From Methylobacterium frigidaeris (GTDB taxonomy: Bacteria; Pseudomonadota; Alphaproteobacteria; Rhizobiales; Beijerinckiaceae), in the NCBI RefSeq assembly GCF_022179185.1, contig NZ_BPQJ01000005.1:239138-303137 (forward strand): a stretch of 64,000 nucleotides of DNA, read 5' to 3'. Shown piece after piece: positions 63,946-64,000 of the stretch (position 1 is its first letter; each line of letters starts with the position of its first letter). The notes beneath the pieces are model-generated. The model had not been told where the DNA came from and searched no databases. It saw nothing but the letters and a program-made list of their open reading frames with translations. The position numbers and the translations under genes were made by a program.

Positions 63946-64000
63946 ATGGCCAAGGAAAAGTTTTCGCGGACGAAGCCGCACTGCAACATCGGGACGATCG
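63946..64000 (+). CDS. tuf: Elongation factor Tu, N-terminal start (partial)
   Basis: The frame opens MAKEKFSRTKPHCNIGTI and runs off the window; GGAG site before ATG 63946. This is the standard EF-Tu N-terminus leading to the P-loop, and its position after fusA confirms it. Confidence 0.96.
   Translation, partial: MAKEKFSRTKPHCNIGTI

Overview
The window is high-GC chromosomal DNA from an alphaproteobacterium, most likely a Methylobacterium-type member of the Hyphomicrobiales. This rests on the lptB-rpoN-hpf-ptsN order, the rplKA...rplJL-rpoBC and str ribosomal clusters, an EcfG-type general-stress sigma factor, a lanthanide-type PQQ alcohol dehydrogenase and a probable hopanoid C-2 methylase. 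Genus is an inference; no 16S gene is present. No prophage, insertion sequence or CRISPR array was seen. Layout: 1-5.7 kb holds the tail of a FAD oxidoreductase, a membrane GGDEF-EAL protein, an amidase and LptB. 6.2-9.4 kb holds rpoN, hpf, ptsN and a small secreted protein. 9.6-15.2 kb holds an RND efflux pump and adaptor read leftward, divergent from a TetR regulator. 15.5-25 kb is accessory metabolism: a chemoreceptor, two HSL-type esterases, a LysR remnant, tRNA-Ser(GCU), a NodB-type deacetylase/CobW operon and an acyl-CoA dehydrogenase. 24.5-29 kb holds a small periplasmic protein, the PQQ dehydrogenase, a Tat-type Rieske protein, an SCO protein and a cupin. 29.4-37 kb holds an SDR, a patatin lipoprotein, tyrA-hisC, DUF1499, a metallo-beta-lactamase-fold hydrolase and DUF2865. 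37.2-39.1 kb is a small stress block: csbD facing an unusual sigma factor. 39.2-45 kb is the phosphate regulon pstSCAB-phoU-phoB behind a triple Pho box, without phoR. From 45.7 kb to the end runs the information-processing block: tRNA-Trp, secE, nusG, rplKA, a radical-SAM gene, rplJL, rpoB, rpoC, rpsL, rpsG, fusA and the start of tuf. Most striking: the sigma factor at 37.7 kb carries an N-terminal region that resembles the anti-sigma factor NepR, so it looks like a natural NepR-EcfG fusion. A perfect EcfG-type promoter lies upstream of it on the same strand, which suggests autoregulation. Secondary observations are a family of REP-like palindromes with a constant 14-nt loop at five intergenic sites, a 72-bp inverted repeat pair inside the RND operon, a tandem repeat that multiplies one gene's stop codon in frame, paired 14-bp palindromes upstream of a PQQ dehydrogenase that lacks the usual vicinal cysteines, and gene remnants of a LysR regulator and a chemoreceptor.
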